Source: an uncultured Lachnospiraceae bacterium (GTDB taxonomy: Bacteria; Bacillota; Clostridia; Lachnospirales; Lachnospiraceae). Taken from it: DNA of 64,000 nt. A model generated the notes under the pieces. That model was not told where the DNA came from. It saw nothing but the letters and a program-made list of their open reading frames with translations, and ran no database searches. Below are positions 33,883-42,169 of the stretch, piece by piece. The stretch is taken from contig UQLY01000014.1 in assembly GCA_900542015.1 (NCBI GenBank), forward strand, positions 27,440-91,439, written 5' to 3'. Within the stretch, counting starts at the first letter, position 1, and every line of letters starts with the position of its first letter. The position numbers and the translations under genes were made by a program.

Positions 33883-34758
33883 ATGATGATGTGGATTGTA
33901 TTTGCGTTCGGTTCGGCTTTGTTTGCAGGTATTACTTCGATTTTAGCGAAATGCGGAATTAAAAAAACAGATTCGACGGTTGCGACGGCGCTGCGTACAA
34001 TTGTCGTATTGATATTTTCGTGGCTGATGGTTTTTGTGGCGGGGTCGCAGTCCCGGATCGGGCTGATTGACGGCAGGTCGTGGGTGTTTCTGATTCTGTC
34101 GGGCATATCCACCGGAGCCTCCTGGCTGTGTTATTTCAAGGCTTTGCAGACCGGAGATATTAACAAGGTGGTCCCTGTTGATAAATCCAGTGTGGTGCTG
34201 ACTATTTTACTCGCCTTTATTTTCCTGCATGAGGAGATCAATCTGCCAAAGGCAGTGGGAATTGTTTTGATCGGAGCGGGAACCTTTCTGATGATTGAAA
34301 AGAAAGATGTGCCTGTAAAGCAACAGGAAGCAGGCAGCCGTTGGTTCTTTTATGCAGCGGGTTCCGCCGTCTTTGCAAGTCTGACTTCGATACTGGGCAA
34401 AGTGGGAATTAGCGGCGTGGAATCCAATCTCGGTACGGCGATCCGCACCGGCGTTGTTTTGCTGATGGCATGGCTGATGGTTTTTGTGACCGGAAAACAG
34501 CATACGCTTACAGAAATTTCGCCGAAAGAGTTGGGATTTATCGCCCTGTCCGGGCTTGCCACGGGCGCTTCCTGGCTCTGCTATTACAGAGCGCTGCAGG
34601 AAGGACCCGCAAGCGTGGTGGTTCCCATCGACAAGCTCAGTATTCTCGTTACGGTTTTGTTTTCCTACATTGTATTTAAGGAACGTCTGTCCAAAAAGTC
34701 CTGGATCGGGCTTGCGGCGATTGTGGTGGGGACGCTTGTTATGCTTCTTCCGTCCTGA
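33883..34758 (+). CDS. EamA-family membrane transporter
   Basis: A 291-residue membrane protein with about ten hydrophobic segments in two homologous halves, each carrying the EamA (DMT superfamily) pattern: SALFAGITSILAKCGI with ISTGASWLCYFKAL in the first half, and SAVFASLTSILGKVGI with LATGASWLCYYRAL in the second. EamA transporters export metabolites or amino acids; the substrate is unknown. GGAGG precedes a run of three ATG-type starts (33883, 33886) and I keep the first. Its end overlaps the end of the convergent MerR gene by 20 bases. Confidence 0.85.
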   Translation: MMMWIVFAFGSALFAGITSILAKCGIKKTDSTVATALRTIVVLIFSWLMVFVAGSQSRIGLIDGRSWVFLILSGISTGASWLCYFKALQTGDINKVVPVDKSSVVLTILLAFIFLHEEINLPKAVGIVLIGAGTFLMIEKKDVPVKQQEAGSRWFFYAAGSAVFASLTSILGKVGISGVESNLGTAIRTGVVLLMAWLMVFVTGKQHTLTEISPKELGFIALSGLATGASWLCYYRALQEGPASVVVPIDKLSILVTVLFSYIVFKERLSKKSWIGLAAIVVGTLVMLLPS

Positions 34759-35140
34759 TCAGATTGCTTACATAAGGGCGCGCGCCGGACAGCACTTCAT
34801 CATAGAAATTTTGTTTCCAGTCGATATAGGCGATGCTGTCCTCCAGCTCTTTGACGGAGTCAAGCAGCGCTTCCCGCTTTTTGGCAAGCATTTCCTTCCG
34901 CAGCGGGATGGTGGGTTCTCCCTGCAGGCACAAATCGAGATATTCCTTCATTTCCACAATACTCATGCCGCACCTTTTTAAACAGGTAAGGTCTTTAATC
35001 CATTTTACATCCCTTTCGTCAAAGACACGCCGGTTGTTTTCGTCCCGTTTGACGCCCGGGACCAGTCCTTCGTTGCAATAGTATTTTAAGGTCTGGTAAG
35101 TCATATCGAGCTTACGGCAGACCTGCATCATCGTATACAT
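34739..35140 (-). CDS. MerR-family transcriptional regulator
   Basis: A 133-residue regulator. The N-terminal winged helix-turn-helix (MMQVCRKLDMTYQTLKYYCN, then NNRRVFDERDVKWI) is of MerR type, followed by a long coiled-coil dimerisation helix (about 80-115). No metal-binding Cys cluster is present, so it belongs to the MerR group that senses organic or redox signals. It is divergent from a flavodoxin-like gene whose promoter (35207-35237) has the 19-base spacer and central dyad that MerR proteins act on. AGGAGG precedes its ATG. Confidence 0.88.
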   Translation of the reverse strand: MYTMMQVCRKLDMTYQTLKYYCNEGLVPGVKRDENNRRVFDERDVKWIKDLTCLKRCGMSIVEMKEYLDLCLQGEPTIPLRKEMLAKKREALLDSVKELEDSIAYIDWKQNFYDEVLSGARPYVSNLIRTEEA

Positions 35141-35206
35141 CGCGACAGCCTCCTTTTTGATATAAATATTTTTTATGAAAAATTTGCAAATTCGGGTAAA
35201 AAAGTA

Positions 35207-35237
35207 TTGACCGGTAGTAACTACCGTAAACTATAAT
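35207..35237 (+). promoter_or_regulatory. MerR-type promoter with central operator
   Basis: TTGACC (35207-35212), a 19-base spacer and TATAAT (35232-35237). The spacer holds a perfect dyad, CGGTAGT-A-ACTACCG (35212-35226). Long spacers with a central dyad are the hallmark of promoters that MerR regulators activate by DNA untwisting. It reads into the flavodoxin-like and alcohol dehydrogenase genes. Confidence 0.85.
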
Positions 35238-35317
35238 CGGTTATGACAATCGGTTCAAACAAACGCATTATAAAACAGAATCCATAGGATTGCAAGAGAT
35301 AGGAGTGAATGTGACAG

Positions 35318-35935
35318 ATGAAAGTATTGCTTGTAAACGGCAGTTCCCGTCAAAACGGCTGTACCGGAGCCGCGCTGCGAGAAGTGGAACGCGCCCTGCA
35401 GGAAGCGGGGATTGAGACGGAACAATTTTTTATCGGAAACGACGCGCTGCCGGACTGCATTGCCTGTCGGAAATGCAGGGAGAGCGGAAGCTGTGTGTTT
35501 CATGATTCGGTCAACGAGTTTGTGGAAAAGGCAAAAACGGCGGACGGTTTTGTATTCGGTTCCCCGGTTTACTTCGCGCACCCGAGCGGCAGGCTTTTAA
35601 CCTTTATGGATCGAGCCTTTTATTCCGGCGGCGAGGCGTTTCGCTTTAAGCCTGCGGCTGCGGTATTGTCCGCAAGGCGCGCGGGAACCACGGCTTCCTT
35701 TGATGTGATCAACAAATATTTCACGATTTGTTCTATGCCCGTGGTGTCCTCTACTTATTGGAATCACGTCTACGGCGCGCAGCCGGAGGAGGTGGCAAAG
35801 GACAAAGAAGGATTGATGACAATGTATAACATCGGCAGGAATATGGCGTGGCTGTTAAACTGTATTGCCCTTGGAAAAGAACATGGGCAGGTGCATCCGG
35901 ACAATGAAAAAGTCCTGACAAATTTTATCAGATAA
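35318..35935 (+). CDS. NADPH-dependent FMN reductase / flavodoxin-like protein
   Basis: A 205-residue flavoprotein. The N-terminus LLVNGSSRQNGCTGAAL is the FMN phosphate-binding loop, CIACRKCRESGSC holds a Cys cluster found in iron-sulfur flavoprotein relatives, and FGSPVYFAHPSGRLLTFMDR is the typical flavin-binding loop. It probably reduces quinones, nitro compounds or other electrophiles. It is the first gene downstream of the MerR-type promoter, and the dehydrogenase gene follows after 15 bases, so the two form a stress-inducible unit (inference). Confidence 0.85.
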   Translation: MKVLLVNGSSRQNGCTGAALREVERALQEAGIETEQFFIGNDALPDCIACRKCRESGSCVFHDSVNEFVEKAKTADGFVFGSPVYFAHPSGRLLTFMDRAFYSGGEAFRFKPAAAVLSARRAGTTASFDVINKYFTICSMPVVSSTYWNHVYGAQPEEVAKDKEGLMTMYNIGRNMAWLLNCIALGKEHGQVHPDNEKVLTNFIR

Positions 35936-35950
35936 GGAGAGAAGTCAGCA

Positions 35951-37095
35951 ATGGACAAATTTACATTTTATTATCCTACAAAAGTTTATTTTGGAGAAGG
36001 GAGCGCAAAGGACGCTTTTGCAGCGGAGCTTGGCAGAATCGGAGAAACGGTTATGCTTGCCTACGGCGGAGGAAGCGTTAAGAAAAACGGCGTTTATGAC
36101 GAAGTGAAAACAATGCTTTCAGAGGCGGGGAAAAAGGTGGTGGATTTTTCCGGCATTATGCCGAATCCCACTTATGCGAAGGCGCAGGAAGGCGCTGCGC
36201 TGGCGCGGGAACAGCATGTGGACTTTATTATTGCCTTGGGCGGAGGAAGCGTCATTGACTGTTGTAAAGTAATTTCCGCTCAGGCTTTGTCGGAAGAAGA
36301 TATTTGGAAGATGGAGTATGAAAAAGGGCAGTTTCCCGCAGCGGGAATCCCGATGGCGGCGATTGTGACGGCTTCCGGTACCGATGCGGAAATGAACGCG
36401 GGCGCGGTAATCACTTATGAAGAAAAAAGTGGAAAGGACCGATCTTTGGAACGGCGGCTTCCTTTGCCGTTCTCGATCCGTCATATACGATGTCGGTGCC
36501 GCTCATGCAGGTGCTTTCAGGCGCTTTTGATACGTTAAACCACGCCATGGAAACTTATTTCGGCGCCTCCGACGAAGACAACGTGTCGGATGATGCAGCG
36601 CTGGCGGTTATGAAAAATACCGTGGTCAATATGCGCCGCCTGTTGAAGGATATCAATGATAAGCAGGCAAGAAGCAATCTGATGTGGGATTCGGCAATGG
36701 CGGAAAACGGAATCCTGAAATGCGGACGCCTGACTGATTTCCAGGCGCACCAGATCGAGCATCAGTTGGGCGCTTATACGGACTGCAACCACGGACAGGG
36801 ACTCGCGGTCATCCATCCCGCATATTACCGTCATATCGTAAAGGACGCGCCGGAGAAATTCGCGCGGTTCGGCAAGACGGTATTTGGCACGGATACTCCG
36901 GAAGAGGGTGTGGACGCGCTGGAAGCATTTATCAGGGAGTGCGGTCTGCCTTTGAAAATGAGCCAATTGAAATCCACAGTGGAGATTACGCAGGAAGTGC
37001 TGCGGCAGGTAGCGGACACCTGTAACATCATTAAGACAGGTCCCCGCGAGCTCGACCGGGAAGAGATTCATCAGGTTCTTATGGAATGTATGTAA
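35951..37095 (+). pseudogene. Iron-containing alcohol dehydrogenase, frameshifted
   Basis: Two overlapping frames together give one complete iron-containing alcohol dehydrogenase of about 381 residues. The first frame (35951 to 36420) carries FYYPTKVYFGEGSA and the NAD-binding GGGS (IIALGGGSVIDCCKVIS). The second frame resumes at KWKGPIFGTAASFAVLDPSY, present in the DNA from 36428, and carries the metal-binding histidines (HQIEHQLGAYTDCNHGQGL). The break is at an A6 run (36423-36428): one more A would restore the frame. Either the gene is inactive, slippage restores it, or the base is missing in the sequence. Family members reduce aldehydes with NADPH (BdhA/YqhD type). Confidence 0.85.
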
Positions 37096-37110
37096 ATTTT
37101 TATATTTTCA

Positions 37111-37140
37111 GTGACACCGGCGCCCGAAACGTGTTAGAAT
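37111..37140 (+). promoter_or_regulatory. Probable promoter of the first XRE gene
   Basis: GTGACA (37111-37116), 18 bases, TAGAAT (37135-37140), about 30 bases before the HTH gene start. Confidence 0.5.
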
Positions 37141-37169
37141 GAAAAAAATATACAACGGGCGGCGGGGTT

Positions 37170-37514
37170 ATGATAATCAGTGAACGAATCTTCCGGCTAT
37201 TGGAAGAACAGGAAATTTCACAAAAAACCTTTTCGGACCGGACGGGAATTGCCCAGAGTACAATCAGCGATTGGAAAAGGAAAAAGACCAATCCGGCTGC
37301 GGACAAGATCCTGATCATATGCGAGGTGCTGGGAATCACGCCGGACGAGCTGTTATCCGGTGCCGAGTGTATGGGCGATCGCCAGGTCAGCTATATCCGC
37401 ATCGGCAAGGGAACGGACGAGTATGCGCTGGTAGAACAGTACCGCTCCTTAAAGCCTTCGGATAAAGGCAGGATCTTGGGCTATCTGCAGGCTATGCAGG
37501 AAAAGAAAAATTAA
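37170..37514 (+). CDS. XRE-family transcriptional regulator
   Basis: A 114-residue protein with an N-terminal Cro/C1 helix-turn-helix (LLEEQEISQKTFSDRTGI, QSTISDWKRKKTNPAADKI, about residues 8-50) and a short C-terminal region without a recognised domain. It may be a stand-alone repressor. ATG 37170 has only GGCGGGG upstream. Its targets are unknown; the palindrome at 37573-37595 in the next promoter is a candidate. Confidence 0.8.
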   Translation: MIISERIFRLLEEQEISQKTFSDRTGIAQSTISDWKRKKTNPAADKILIICEVLGITPDELLSGAECMGDRQVSYIRIGKGTDEYALVEQYRSLKPSDKGRILGYLQAMQEKKN

Positions 37515-37535
37515 GCTAAAAATTCAAAAATCCTA

Positions 37536-37595
37536 TTGACTTCTTATTGTTTTATTGATAATATACGTATAGACGAATATGAAACGCATATTCGT
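37536..37595 (+). promoter_or_regulatory. Promoter and palindromic operator before second HTH gene
   Basis: TTGACT (37536-37541), 17 bases, TAATAT (37559-37564). Just downstream, ACGAATATG (37573-37581) and CATATTCGT (37587-37595) form a perfect dyad around five bases, placed where a repressor would block transcription start. The 5' leader is about 140 bases. Confidence 0.7.
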
Positions 37596-37719
37596 ATTAG
37601 AGGCAAAAAATCTAAATTCTCCCCTAATTCCTATGTACTTATTCTTTGAAATCCTATATAATATATGAGTCTGGAGTTGTCCATAAGGACATAAGACTAG
37701 GATATTGGAGGAGAAGAAT

Positions 37720-38061
37720 ATGGCAACATTGGCTAAATCTAAAATTTTGAAAAAGGAAATCTTAAGTCAATACAAAAGTATCAGACAGTTTGCGTTAGAA
37801 ATGGGAATCCCTTATAGTACATTGGTTACTGCTCTTGACCGCGGTATCGAAGGAATGGCATATGGCACGGTTATCAGGATCTGCGATAAGTTAAATTTAA
37901 ATCCGGTAACTTTTAAGGCTTTGGAAAATACGACTGTTTCCGAACAGCTTTTGGAAAATCAGGTTATGTCCTATTATGTAAAATTGAATCAGGAAGGAAA
38001 AGATAAGATTCTCGGTCTGATGGAAGATTTTGTCGGATTGAAAAAATATAGGCTGAAATAA
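37720..38061 (+). CDS. Small HTH regulator, XRE-like
   Basis: A 113-residue protein. A helix-turn-helix of Cro/C1 type is visible (YKSIRQFALEMGIPYSTLVT, about residues 16-35, then GTVIRICDKLNLNPVTFKAL). ATG 37720 is chosen because GGAGGAG (37707-37713) precedes it. Its stop overlaps the ATG of the UDP-galactopyranose mutase gene by one base, so it is translationally coupled to it and may control that operon (inference). Confidence 0.75.
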   Translation: MATLAKSKILKKEILSQYKSIRQFALEMGIPYSTLVTALDRGIEGMAYGTVIRICDKLNLNPVTFKALENTTVSEQLLENQVMSYYVKLNQEGKDKILGLMEDFVGLKKYRLK

Positions 38062-39161
38062 TGGAATATGATTATTTGGTAGTGGGCGCAGGGCTTTTTG
38101 GCGCGGTGTTTGCCCATGAAATGAGGAAGAACGGTAAGACCTGCCTCGTGATTGACCGAAGGGACCACATTGCCGGAAATATTTATACACAGGATATAGG
38201 CGGCATTCAGGTGCACAAATATGGAGCGCATATTTTTCATACTTCGGATCAGGAGGTGTGGGATTATGTGCGCCAATTTGCCGAATTTAATCATTATATC
38301 AATTCTCCGATCGCTGTTTACCGGGATGAATTATACAACCTGCCTTTCAATATGAATACCTTTTCAAAAATGTGGGGAATTCGCACACCCGCACAGGCAA
38401 AGGCGATCATAGAGGCACAGATTAAGGAAGCGGGTATTACCGAACCGCGGAATCTGGAAGAACAGGCGATTTCTCTTGCAGGGCGGGACGTCTATGAGAA
38501 ACTGGTAAAAGGCTACACGGAAAAACAGTGGGGAAAAGACTGCAGGGAGCTGCCGGCGTTTATTATCAGGCGGCTGCCGCTTCGTTTCGTATACGATAAT
38601 AATTATTTTAACGACCCTTATCAGGGCATTCCCAAAGGCGGTTATACGCAGATTGTGGAAAAACTGCTGGAGGGTATTCCTGTTATGCTCAATACGGAAT
38701 ATCAGGCGTTTCAAAAGGAGCGTCAGGACGATACCTTCCGCAAGATACTGTATACAGGGATGATCGACGCTTATTATGATTATTGCTATGGCGCGTTGGA
38801 ATACCGTTCGCTCCGCTTTGAAGAGGAAGTGCTGGACTGCGACAACTACCAGGGCAATTCGGTTGTGAATTATACGGAACGGGAAGTGCCGTATACAAGG
38901 ATTATTGAGCATAAGCATTTTGAGTTTGGCACAGGAGAGGGCACCGTCATTACCCGGGAATATCCGGCGGCTTGGAAAAAGGGCGATGAACCCTATTATC
39001 CGGTCAATAATGAGAAAACCGATGCCTTATACCAAAAATATAAAGCGCTTGCCGACAGAGAGGGCAATGTCATTTTTGGCGGACGTCTGGGGCAATACCG
39101 GTATTTTGATATGGATAAAGTAATCCGCAGCGCTTTGGATACGGTAAAGCGGGAACTTTAA
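38061..39161 (+). CDS. glf: UDP-galactopyranose mutase
   Basis: A 366-residue FAD enzyme that interconverts UDP-galactopyranose and UDP-galactofuranose, the donor for galactofuranose in surface glycans. The FAD-binding start DYLVVGAGLFGAVFAHEM, the block HIAGNIYTQDIGGIQVHKYG, GAHIFHT and the C-terminal FGGRLGQYRYFDMDK are classic. It starts one base inside the stop of the upstream HTH gene. Its presence implies that glycans of this organism contain galactofuranose, and a galactofuranosyl transferase may be among the GT2 genes at 18480-23604. Confidence 0.95.
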   Translation: MEYDYLVVGAGLFGAVFAHEMRKNGKTCLVIDRRDHIAGNIYTQDIGGIQVHKYGAHIFHTSDQEVWDYVRQFAEFNHYINSPIAVYRDELYNLPFNMNTFSKMWGIRTPAQAKAIIEAQIKEAGITEPRNLEEQAISLAGRDVYEKLVKGYTEKQWGKDCRELPAFIIRRLPLRFVYDNNYFNDPYQGIPKGGYTQIVEKLLEGIPVMLNTEYQAFQKERQDDTFRKILYTGMIDAYYDYCYGALEYRSLRFEEEVLDCDNYQGNSVVNYTEREVPYTRIIEHKHFEFGTGEGTVITREYPAAWKKGDEPYYPVNNEKTDALYQKYKALADREGNVIFGGRLGQYRYFDMDKVIRSALDTVKREL

Positions 39162-39186
39162 GAGAAACAAAAAAAGAGTAAGAAGG

Positions 39187-39230
39187 TGCATGGGCTGCAC
39201 GGAGAGATTTGTGCTGCCAGTGCATTTTTT
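39187..39230 (+). terminator. Terminator after glf
   Basis: Arms 39187-39200 and 39211-39224 pair at 12 of 14 positions around a ten-base loop, followed by six T. Confidence 0.75.
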
Positions 39231-39240
39231 ATTTTATATC

Positions 39241-39268
39241 TTGCAAAATAAAAAAACTCTGCTATAAT
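39241..39268 (+). promoter_or_regulatory. Promoter of the carboxyltransferase gene
   Basis: TTGCAA (39241-39246), 16 bases, TATAAT (39263-39268), 50 bases before the start codon. Confidence 0.65.
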
Positions 39269-39318
39269 AGTTTGAAGATCAAAGTATTTGAAATACAAAC
39301 AATCGTGGAGGCTGAAAC

Positions 39319-40929
39319 ATGAATTGGGACGACGCAATCAAGGAATTGGACGAACGAAGGGAAAAAGCTCTGCTTGGCGGCGGAGAAGCGAGGATAGACA
39401 AACAGCATAAGAGCGGGAAACTGACTGCAAGGGAAAGAATCGAGATTTTGCTGGATCAGGGCACTTTTGTGGAGGTTGACAATTTTATCGAATCCAGAAT
39501 CGATGATTTTGATCTTGATAAAAAACGGGTGCCGGGGGACGGCGTGGTTACCGGATACGGCAAGGTAGACGGAAGGCTTGTATTTGTGGCGAGCGAGGAT
39601 TTTACGGTTATCGGCGGTACTTTGGGAGAATATCATTCTTTTAAAATTACCAGGATTCAGGATATGGCAATGGAAATGAAGGCGCCGTTAATCTGCATCA
39701 ATGACAGCGGCGGGGCGAGAATCGAAGAGGGAATTTCTTCCCTGAGCGGATATTCGGGCATGTTTTTACGCCATACTAGGGCTTCCGGCATGATTCCCCA
39801 GATTGCGGTTATTTTGGGACCATGTTCGGGCGGCGCGTGCTATGCTCCGGCGATTTGTGATTTTATCTTTATGGTAAAAGATATCTCCAAAATGTTTATT
39901 ACCGGACCGAACGTGGTAAAGACCGTTATCAACGAGGAGGTTTCCGTAGAAGAGCTTGGCGGCGCGGCTGTCCACGCGACAAAATCGGGCGTTTCCCACT
40001 TTACCTATGACAATGAACGGGAATGCCTGATGGGTGTAAGGAAACTATTAAGCTATCTGCCCGGCAGTTGGGAAGAAAAGGCGCCGGTCATCTATCCTGT
40101 GGGAGAGGGCGGCTTAAAAAACGGGCTGCATAAGGTGTTTGGCAAGATCGGCAAGTCGGCGCGGTCTATAAGGGCGGGCGGCAAAAAGCTGCAGGAAATC
40201 GTGCCGGACAATTCCAGGCACGCATACGACGTACATGATGTGCTGGACTGTATCGTGGACAACGGGACTTTTTTTGAAGTGCAGAAGGAATTTGCGGCTA
40301 ACGCGGTCATCGGTTTCGGAAGGATGAACGGGCAAAGCGTAGGCTTTGTATGTAATCAGCCGGCGGTTATGGGAGGCTCCATAGATTATCACGCTTCTGA
40401 TAAAATGGCGAGATTTATCCGCTTCTGCGATTGTTTTAATCTTCCGCTAATTACGCTGGTTGACGTTCCGGCGTTTCTGCCCGGTACGAAACAGGAGCAC
40501 AACGGAATTATCCGCCACGGAGCGAAAGTGCTCTATGCTTACTCCGAGGCGACGGTTCCGAAGATCACTTTGATTATGAGAAAAGCATACGGCGGCGCTT
40601 ATATTGCCATGAATTCCAAGGAAATGGGCGCGGATCTGGTATTCGCATGGCCGATTGCGGAAATTGCCGTTATGGGCGCGGACGGAGCCGTAAATATCGC
40701 CTTTAAGCGCAAGATAAAAGAGTCCTATGATCCCGAAGCGGCGCGGGCGGCTTATAAAAGGGAGTACGAAAACCGTTTCCTCAATCCCTATGTGGCGGCT
40801 GCGAGAGGCTATGTCAACGAGGTAATCAAGCCGGAGGAGACAAGAGATAAGTTGTTAAGCGCCTTGAACGGTCTGGAAAACAAAAAAGTCAAGAATCCCA
40901 ATAAGAAGCATGGGAATATTCCCCTTTAA
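39319..40929 (+). CDS. Acyl-CoA carboxylase carboxyltransferase subunit (PccB/MmdA type)
   Basis: A 536-residue biotin-dependent carboxyltransferase. N-terminal KLTARERIEILLDQGTFVE, GGTLGEYHSFKI, INDSGGARIEEG and GPCSGGACYAPAICDF, then in the second half FLPGTKQEHNGIIRHGAKVL and MRKAYGGAYIAMNSKEMGAD, are the two crotonase-like halves of the family. Members act in propionyl-CoA carboxylase, methylmalonyl-CoA decarboxylase or glutaconyl-CoA decarboxylase complexes. No biotin carrier or decarboxylase subunit is adjacent, so the substrate is undecided. It has its own promoter and terminator. The last 20 residues are Lys/Asn-rich. Confidence 0.88.
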   Translation: MNWDDAIKELDERREKALLGGGEARIDKQHKSGKLTARERIEILLDQGTFVEVDNFIESRIDDFDLDKKRVPGDGVVTGYGKVDGRLVFVASEDFTVIGGTLGEYHSFKITRIQDMAMEMKAPLICINDSGGARIEEGISSLSGYSGMFLRHTRASGMIPQIAVILGPCSGGACYAPAICDFIFMVKDISKMFITGPNVVKTVINEEVSVEELGGAAVHATKSGVSHFTYDNERECLMGVRKLLSYLPGSWEEKAPVIYPVGEGGLKNGLHKVFGKIGKSARSIRAGGKKLQEIVPDNSRHAYDVHDVLDCIVDNGTFFEVQKEFAANAVIGFGRMNGQSVGFVCNQPAVMGGSIDYHASDKMARFIRFCDCFNLPLITLVDVPAFLPGTKQEHNGIIRHGAKVLYAYSEATVPKITLIMRKAYGGAYIAMNSKEMGADLVFAWPIAEIAVMGADGAVNIAFKRKIKESYDPEAARAAYKREYENRFLNPYVAAARGYVNEVIKPEETRDKLLSALNGLENKKVKNPNKKHGNIPL

Positions 40930-40988
40930 GACCGCCGCGAGCCAACGGGCGATCCGCCGTGACCCGGCGGCGAGCTGCGGTAATCCGA

Positions 40989-41026
40989 AAAAGCCTATTG
41001 AAAAATAGGCTTTTCTATTTTATAAT
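40989..41026 (+). promoter_or_regulatory. Terminator hairpin overlapping a consensus promoter
   Basis: AAAAGCCTATT (40989-40999) pairs perfectly with AATAGGCTTTT (41004-41014) around a GAAA loop, a standard terminator. TTGAAA (40998-41003), 17 bases, TATAAT (41021-41026) forms a promoter whose -35 is in the loop of that hairpin. It ends the carboxyltransferase transcript and starts the one at 41083. Confidence 0.75.
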
Positions 41027-41082
41027 GCAACCATATTTTGTGCCGTTTTCTTTTAAGACAGAACGGCGGATTGGAGAGCAGA

Positions 41083-42102
41083 ATGTCTGAAAATAAAAAG
41101 ATTTTGGCGATTATTCCCGCGCGAAGCGGTTCCAAAAGCGTCAAAAATAAAAATATCAGATTGATTAACGGAAAGCCCATGCTGGCTTATTCCATCGAAC
41201 ATGCCAAAGGGAGCAAATATATTAACCGCATTATTGTGACGACGGACAGTGAGGAATATGCGGCGATCGCCAGAGAATACGGCGCGCAAACGCCTTTTAT
41301 CCGCCCGGCGGAGTATGCGACGGATACGGCGCTGGATATTGATGTGTTCCGCCATGCGCTTTCGTGGCTCAAAGAAAACGAGGGATATGAGCCGGATATT
41401 GTAGTGCAGCTGCGCCCTACGGATCCGTTCCGAGCTCCTGCCGATATCGACCGCATGATTGAAATGATGCTGGAGGACGAGTCTGTGGACGCGGTCAGGA
41501 GCATAAAAGAAAATGAAGTGGTGCCTCATAAAATGTGGTATTTGCAGGAGGACGGCAGCATTGAACCGATTTTAAAGGATATTCCGGAAGCCTACAACAT
41601 GCCGAGACAAAAGCTTCCCAAGACCTATTACCAGAACGGCAACGTGGATCTGCTGCGACCTTCCAATATCTGGAAATACAATTCCATGACGGGGAAAAAG
41701 ATCAAGGGATATGTCATGAAGGATATGTTTGACGTGGATACGGAAAAGGATTTTGACCGCGTTTCCAAGGTTATGCAGATCAAAGAGGGAGGCAAACAGT
41801 TTGTATTTGATATTGACGGCGTGATCGCCCTGAAACGGGAGGATCTGGACTACGGGCAGGCGCTTCCCAACGAACGGATGATTGCCATTGTCAACCGGCT
41901 GTACGATATGGGCAACCACATCGTGCTCTTTACCGCGAGAGGCTATGTAACGGGAATTGACTGGAGAAGCGTAACGGAAAAACAGATGAAGGATTGGGGC
42001 GTCAAGTACCACGAGCTGAAAATGGGAAAGCCCAATGCGGATTTTTATATTGACGATAAGTTCCTGGATATGAATTTCCTGTATCGGGAATTTGACAAAT
42101 AA
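41083..42102 (+). CDS. CMP-sugar (acylneuraminate-type) cytidylyltransferase fused to HAD-like domain
   Basis: A 339-residue two-domain protein. Residues 1-235 are a NeuA/PseF-type cytidylyltransferase (IIPARSGSKSVKNKNIRLIN, IVVQLRPTDPFRAPADID, TYYQNGNVDLL) that activates a nonulosonic acid or related sugar as a CMP derivative. Residues 240-339 are an HAD-like phosphatase domain (FVFDIDGVIALKREDL, LFTARG, KPNADFYIDDKFLD). ATG 41083 is used with GGAGAG upstream. Nonulosonic acids decorate flagellin in several bacteria, but no synthase genes are adjacent here. Confidence 0.85.
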   Translation: MSENKKILAIIPARSGSKSVKNKNIRLINGKPMLAYSIEHAKGSKYINRIIVTTDSEEYAAIAREYGAQTPFIRPAEYATDTALDIDVFRHALSWLKENEGYEPDIVVQLRPTDPFRAPADIDRMIEMMLEDESVDAVRSIKENEVVPHKMWYLQEDGSIEPILKDIPEAYNMPRQKLPKTYYQNGNVDLLRPSNIWKYNSMTGKKIKGYVMKDMFDVDTEKDFDRVSKVMQIKEGGKQFVFDIDGVIALKREDLDYGQALPNERMIAIVNRLYDMGNHIVLFTARGYVTGIDWRSVTEKQMKDWGVKYHELKMGKPNADFYIDDKFLDMNFLYREFDK

Positions 42103-42124
42103 AACAAAAAGAAGCAAAAAGAAG

Positions 42125-42169
42125 AGGAGCCATGACAATTCCGGAGAACGGATTGTGACGGCTCCTTTT
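42125..42169. terminator. Bidirectional terminator between convergent genes
   Basis: AGGAGCC (42125-42131) and GGCTCCT (42160-42166) pair, extended inward by TGACAAT/ATTGTGA with one or two mismatches. Four T follow on the plus strand and A-rich sequence lies on the other side, so it can serve both converging genes. It touches the stop codon of the minus-strand gene. Confidence 0.75.
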
